From NCBI GenBank assembly GCA_903848955.1, contig CAINHS010000095.1, positions 29,795 through 93,794 of the forward strand: a DNA stretch of 64,000 nucleotides, written 5' to 3'. This document shows positions 61,595-64,000 of the stretch, piece by piece. The first letter of the stretch is position 1, and each line of letters opens with the position of its first letter. This stretch comes from an uncultured beta proteobacterium (GTDB taxonomy: Bacteria; Pseudomonadota; Gammaproteobacteria; Burkholderiales; Rhodocyclaceae). Under the pieces are notes generated by a model. The model worked only from the letters and a program-made list of their open reading frames with translations, was not told the origin of the DNA and searched no databases. The translations under genes and the position numbers were made by a program.

Positions 61595-62725
61595 TCAGGC
61601 CTTCGGCTTGCCGAGGACCTGCTCCGCCATGCTCTCGTCGAGCGGATGGCCGGTGGCCAGGAGCTGGCGGAACTTGACGAAGTCGATGACGTCCTTGCCC
61701 GTGATCTTCTTCGTGTTGAAGGCATTGAAGCCCAGCCAGGCCTCGTTGTTCATGTTGGCCTGCAGCCAGTGGCGGTTCATGGTCTTGGAGGCGTCCCAGA
61801 AGAACTTCTTCTTGGCGCGGATGCTGTCGATGGAGGTTTGCAGGCAGTTCGGGAACAGGTTGGCAAAGCGCCAGACGAGGCGGTCGATCTCCTTATCCAC
61901 CAGTTCGAAGTCCGTGGTGCATTCGGCGATGAGCGCCTTGGCGGCGGGCACCTGATCGGCGGCGATGGATTCGCCATAGACGATTTCGCCGTCCTCGAGG
62001 TAGGCGTCGGTCCGCACCAGCGGATTCCTGACCCACTTGCCGTCCTTCTTCAGCACGGGCAGGACTTTGGTCACCATGCCCTTCTGCTTCATCTTGTAGG
62101 CGCTCCACAGTTCGCAGGAGACGCAGTTGTAGATGGCATCGTCCATCGACAGGAACCATGGCAGGAAGTCGGTCGAGCCACCCACCGGCGCCGAGCCGTG
62201 CTTCGGACCGGCCTGGCCGTAATTCGCCATGTCGGAGGAAATCGTCAGGTCGGTGGCCATGCCGATTTCCTGGCCGCCGGCGACGCGCATGCCATTGACG
62301 CGGCAGATCACCGGCTTGCGGCATTCGAGAATGGCATCGACCATGCGATTGAAGAGGTCGATATAGTCGCCGTACTCGTGGGGCCGGCGCGAATAGTAGG
62401 AGGCGTATTCGGCGGTGTTGCCGCCGCTGCACCAGGCCTTGTCGCCGACCGCGGCGAAGATGGTGGCGACCACGCGGCGGTCACCGGACGCGCGCTGGAA
62501 GCCGGCGATCACGCCTTTCACCATCTCGGTGGTGTAGGAGTTGTACTGGGCCGGGTTATTGAGCCATATCCACGCCGTGATCAGCCCGTCCACCGGCTTG
62601 CCCTGCTCGTCCACCACCGGCCGCTCTTCATAGATGACGGACGGCGCGTCCTTGCCGTAATGCTCGTTGCCGATGAGTTGATGGTCCTTCAGGCCGTTCT
62701 CGCGGGGAATCCAATCTAAAGCCAT
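61595..62725 (-). CDS. oah: 6-oxocyclohex-1-ene-1-carbonyl-CoA hydrolase (Oah/BzdY/BamA)
   Basis: Hydrolytic ring opening of 6-oxocyclohexenecarbonyl-CoA to 3-hydroxypimelyl-CoA, a hallmark of anaerobic benzoyl-CoA metabolism. The 376-residue crotonase-family protein starts MALDWIPRENGLKDHQLIGN. It has AWCSGGNTAEYASYY, NGMRVAGGQEIGMATDLTI and GPKHGSAPVGGSTDFLPW, all diagnostic for this hydrolase, and the normal length (about 377). I set the start at 62725; the same frame stays open into the upstream dehydrogenase gene, which is a coincidence of GC-rich sequence. Confidence 0.96.
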   Translation of the reverse strand: MALDWIPRENGLKDHQLIGNEHYGKDAPSVIYEERPVVDEQGKPVDGLITAWIWLNNPAQYNSYTTEMVKGVIAGFQRASGDRRVVATIFAAVGDKAWCSGGNTAEYASYYSRRPHEYGDYIDLFNRMVDAILECRKPVICRVNGMRVAGGQEIGMATDLTISSDMANYGQAGPKHGSAPVGGSTDFLPWFLSMDDAIYNCVSCELWSAYKMKQKGMVTKVLPVLKKDGKWVRNPLVRTDAYLEDGEIVYGESIAADQVPAAKALIAECTTDFELVDKEIDRLVWRFANLFPNCLQTSIDSIRAKKKFFWDASKTMNRHWLQANMNNEAWLGFNAFNTKKITGKDVIDFVKFRQLLATGHPLDESMAEQVLGKPKA

Positions 62726-62784
62726 GTCGTTTCTCCTGGTTGATATTCGCAAAGTGGTTGTTGCCGATATGTTCGGCTGACCGG

Positions 62785-63852
62785 TCAAAAATCCGGGGTG
62801 AGAATCACGCGGCGCTTGAGCCTGCCGTGGTGCGCTTCGTCGAAGACCTGTTCGATCTGGCTCATGGGCCGCGTCTCGACAAAGGGTTCGAGCACGATCC
62901 TGCCATCGACGCACATCTCCAGCACCTTTGGATAGTATTGCGGCAGGCAGCCCCAGGTACCGATCAGTTCGGCGTCGAAGGCCATCAGCTTGGACAGCAT
63001 GTATGAGGTTTCGTCGGTACCGTAGCCGACCACCATCAGCGTGCCGGTAAACGAGAGCAGTGCCATGGCCAGTTCCTGCCCCGGCTTGGTGCCGGTGACT
63101 TCGAATATTTTCCAGCCGTAGTTGGCGGGCAGGCCCTTTTCCTTGCAGTAGGCCTTGAACAGTTCCTTGACCTCCTTGGCGCTCTTGCCCCTCGGGTCGA
63201 TGGTGAAGTCGGCACCGTAACCCTTCATGAATTCGAGCTTTTCGGCATTGATGTCGATGCCGATCACCGCCGCCGCTCCCATGCCCTTGGCCACCTGGGT
63301 CATGAAACTGCCGACGCCGCCCGCCGCGCCGATGATGATGACGCGATCGCCGGCCTGTAGCCTGGCCCGGATCGCCGCCTGATAAGGCGTGGTCACCGCG
63401 TCGGCGATCACCGACAGATGCTCGAGCGGAATCTTGCCGCGATTGCCGACGATGCACAGGTCTTCTGCCGGGACCGGAATGTGGCTGGAGAAGCCGCCGT
63501 AAATGCCCATGGAATTGCCCGGCATCTTCTGGCTCAGGCAGCGGTTGCCGCGCCCCGTCTTGCACAGTTCGCACTTGTTGCACGGCAGTACCGCCGGAAT
63601 GATGACTTCCTTGCCCAGCACCCGGGCGTCGCCCGCCACCACCACGCCGGCGATCTCGTGGCCGAGGGACAGCGGCGGCTTTTGATCGGTGCGCACACCC
63701 ATGTAGAAGTACGAAAGGTCGGTATGACAAACTCCGCAGCCCTTGATTTCAACCAGGGCTTCGCCCGGTTGCAGTTCGGGGACCGGAATCTCGGTGCGTT
63801 GCAGCTTTCCCGGTTCCGGCATCTGCCATGTCTGTATGCTTTTTGGAATCAT
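62785..63852 (-). CDS. had: 6-hydroxycyclohex-1-ene-1-carbonyl-CoA dehydrogenase (Had/BzdX)
   Basis: A zinc medium-chain dehydrogenase of 355 residues making 6-oxocyclohexenecarbonyl-CoA with NAD. The catalytic zinc site is GCGVCHTDLSY and GHE, the structural zinc four cysteines CNKCELCKTGRGNRC, and the NAD site IGAAGGVGSFMTQ. It is directly upstream of oah (59-base gap) and 34 bases after the dienoyl-CoA hydratase stop, the order dch-had-oah seen in denitrifying benzoate degraders. Confidence 0.95.
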   Translation of the reverse strand: MIPKSIQTWQMPEPGKLQRTEIPVPELQPGEALVEIKGCGVCHTDLSYFYMGVRTDQKPPLSLGHEIAGVVVAGDARVLGKEVIIPAVLPCNKCELCKTGRGNRCLSQKMPGNSMGIYGGFSSHIPVPAEDLCIVGNRGKIPLEHLSVIADAVTTPYQAAIRARLQAGDRVIIIGAAGGVGSFMTQVAKGMGAAAVIGIDINAEKLEFMKGYGADFTIDPRGKSAKEVKELFKAYCKEKGLPANYGWKIFEVTGTKPGQELAMALLSFTGTLMVVGYGTDETSYMLSKLMAFDAELIGTWGCLPQYYPKVLEMCVDGRIVLEPFVETRPMSQIEQVFDEAHHGRLKRRVILTPDF

Positions 63853-63886
63853 CGCTTTTCTCCTGGGCTATTCGGTGCGCGGTGGA

Positions 63887-64000
63887 TTACTTGTTCTTCC
63901 AGACCGGCTTGCGCTTCTCTATGAACGAGTTGAGACCTTCCTTGGCATCTTCGGTGGCCATCAGATCCTTGAGGTAGTGCTGTTCGATGTGGAACAGGGC
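63887..64000 (-). CDS. dch: Cyclohexa-1,5-dienecarbonyl-CoA hydratase, C-terminal end (Dch/BzdW)
   Basis: The gene's upstream part is beyond the window. The last 37 codons read ALFHIEQHYLKDLMATEDAK and then EGLNSFIEKRKPVWKNK before TAA at 63887-63889. This is a crotonase C-terminus (EGLxxFxEKRKPxWK), and the place upstream of had identifies it as the dienoyl-CoA hydratase acting on the product of benzoyl-CoA reductase. The reductase genes probably lie further out. Confidence 0.82.
   Translation of the reverse strand, partial: ALFHIEQHYLKDLMATEDAKEGLNSFIEKRKPVWKNK

Noticed and set aside
60575..62719. 714-codon plus-strand open frame
   Set aside because: It is antisense to the SDR and oah genes and passes through a repeat; no domain.
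61595..63730. Apparent 711-residue protein joining oah to upstream sequence
   Set aside because: The first half is an out-of-frame reading of had; Oah has a normal start and length at 62725.

Overview
The window reads as the chromosome of a facultatively anaerobic, hydrogen-oxidising, aromatic-degrading betaproteobacterium. The combination of an R. eutropha-like hox/hyp gene order, an NAD-reducing hydrogenase and a bzd-type benzoyl-CoA pathway fits Rhodocyclales, with Sulfuritalea and relatives as a guess from gene content only. It is GC-rich and gene-dense. I see no phage, insertion sequence, CRISPR array, rRNA or tRNA.

Region 1 (1-16.6 kb, minus strand) is one long hydrogenase locus. A sigma-54 promoter precedes hybO-hybA-hybB-hybC, a membrane-bound Hyd-2-type (group 1c) uptake [NiFe]-hydrogenase. 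Then come a terminator-like hairpin, the protease gene hybD/hoxM, the HypC-like gene hoxL, the HybE-like gene hoxT, a bacteriohemerythrin gene and hypA-B-F-C-D-E-X. The H2-sensing system follows: hoxA (NtrC-type activator) and hoxB-hoxC (regulatory hydrogenase, hoxC cut by the window edge). The structural enzyme lacks the extra cysteines of O2-tolerant hydrogenases, yet its maturation and regulation genes are the aerobic knallgas kind.

Region 2 (16.6-26.9 kb) holds chromate transporter chrA, hemG, a dihaem cytochrome c, small unknown genes, a large SWIM/SNF2 helicase, nickel regulator nikR, an HD phosphohydrolase and a GAF/HD-GYP protein. Region 3 (26.9-32.0 kb, plus strand) is hoxFUYHW, an NAD-reducing hydrogenase with its protease; it must borrow the hyp genes of region 1. 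It is followed by hflX, a HAD/enoyl-CoA hydratase fusion and a CHASE hybrid sensor kinase.

Region 4 (39-44 kb, minus) is a tightly overlapping operon that looks like a molybdenum-cofactor modification and sulfuration module: split XdhC, a MoeA-like/MocA fusion, a SufS-like desulfurase, a SufU-like protein, then a DUF2889 gene.

Region 5 (44.6-50.3 kb, minus) is an operon with a TMADH/dienoyl-CoA-reductase-like flavoprotein, a 2-aminobenzoate-CoA ligase, a RidA enamine/imine deaminase, two mutually homologous unknown proteins, a zinc ribbon and an ATC-hydrolase-like protein. I regard it as the best candidate for an undescribed pathway (anthranilate handling as CoA thioester).

Region 6 (50.4-64 kb, minus) contains a Liv-type ABC importer, an EntE-like aryl ligase, benzoate-CoA ligase, glutaryl-CoA dehydrogenase, an SDR, 6-oxocyclohexenecarbonyl-CoA hydrolase, 6-hydroxycyclohexenecarbonyl-CoA dehydrogenase and the end of a dienoyl-CoA hydratase, the order bzdW-X-Y-Z-(gcdH)-A. 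Together these import and activate benzoate-like acids and convert dearomatised benzoyl-CoA to crotonyl-CoA; the HAD/hydratase fusion at 33.6 kb could take crotonyl-CoA onward. Two families of intergenic repeats, each with two copies here, tie regions 1, 3 and 6 together.
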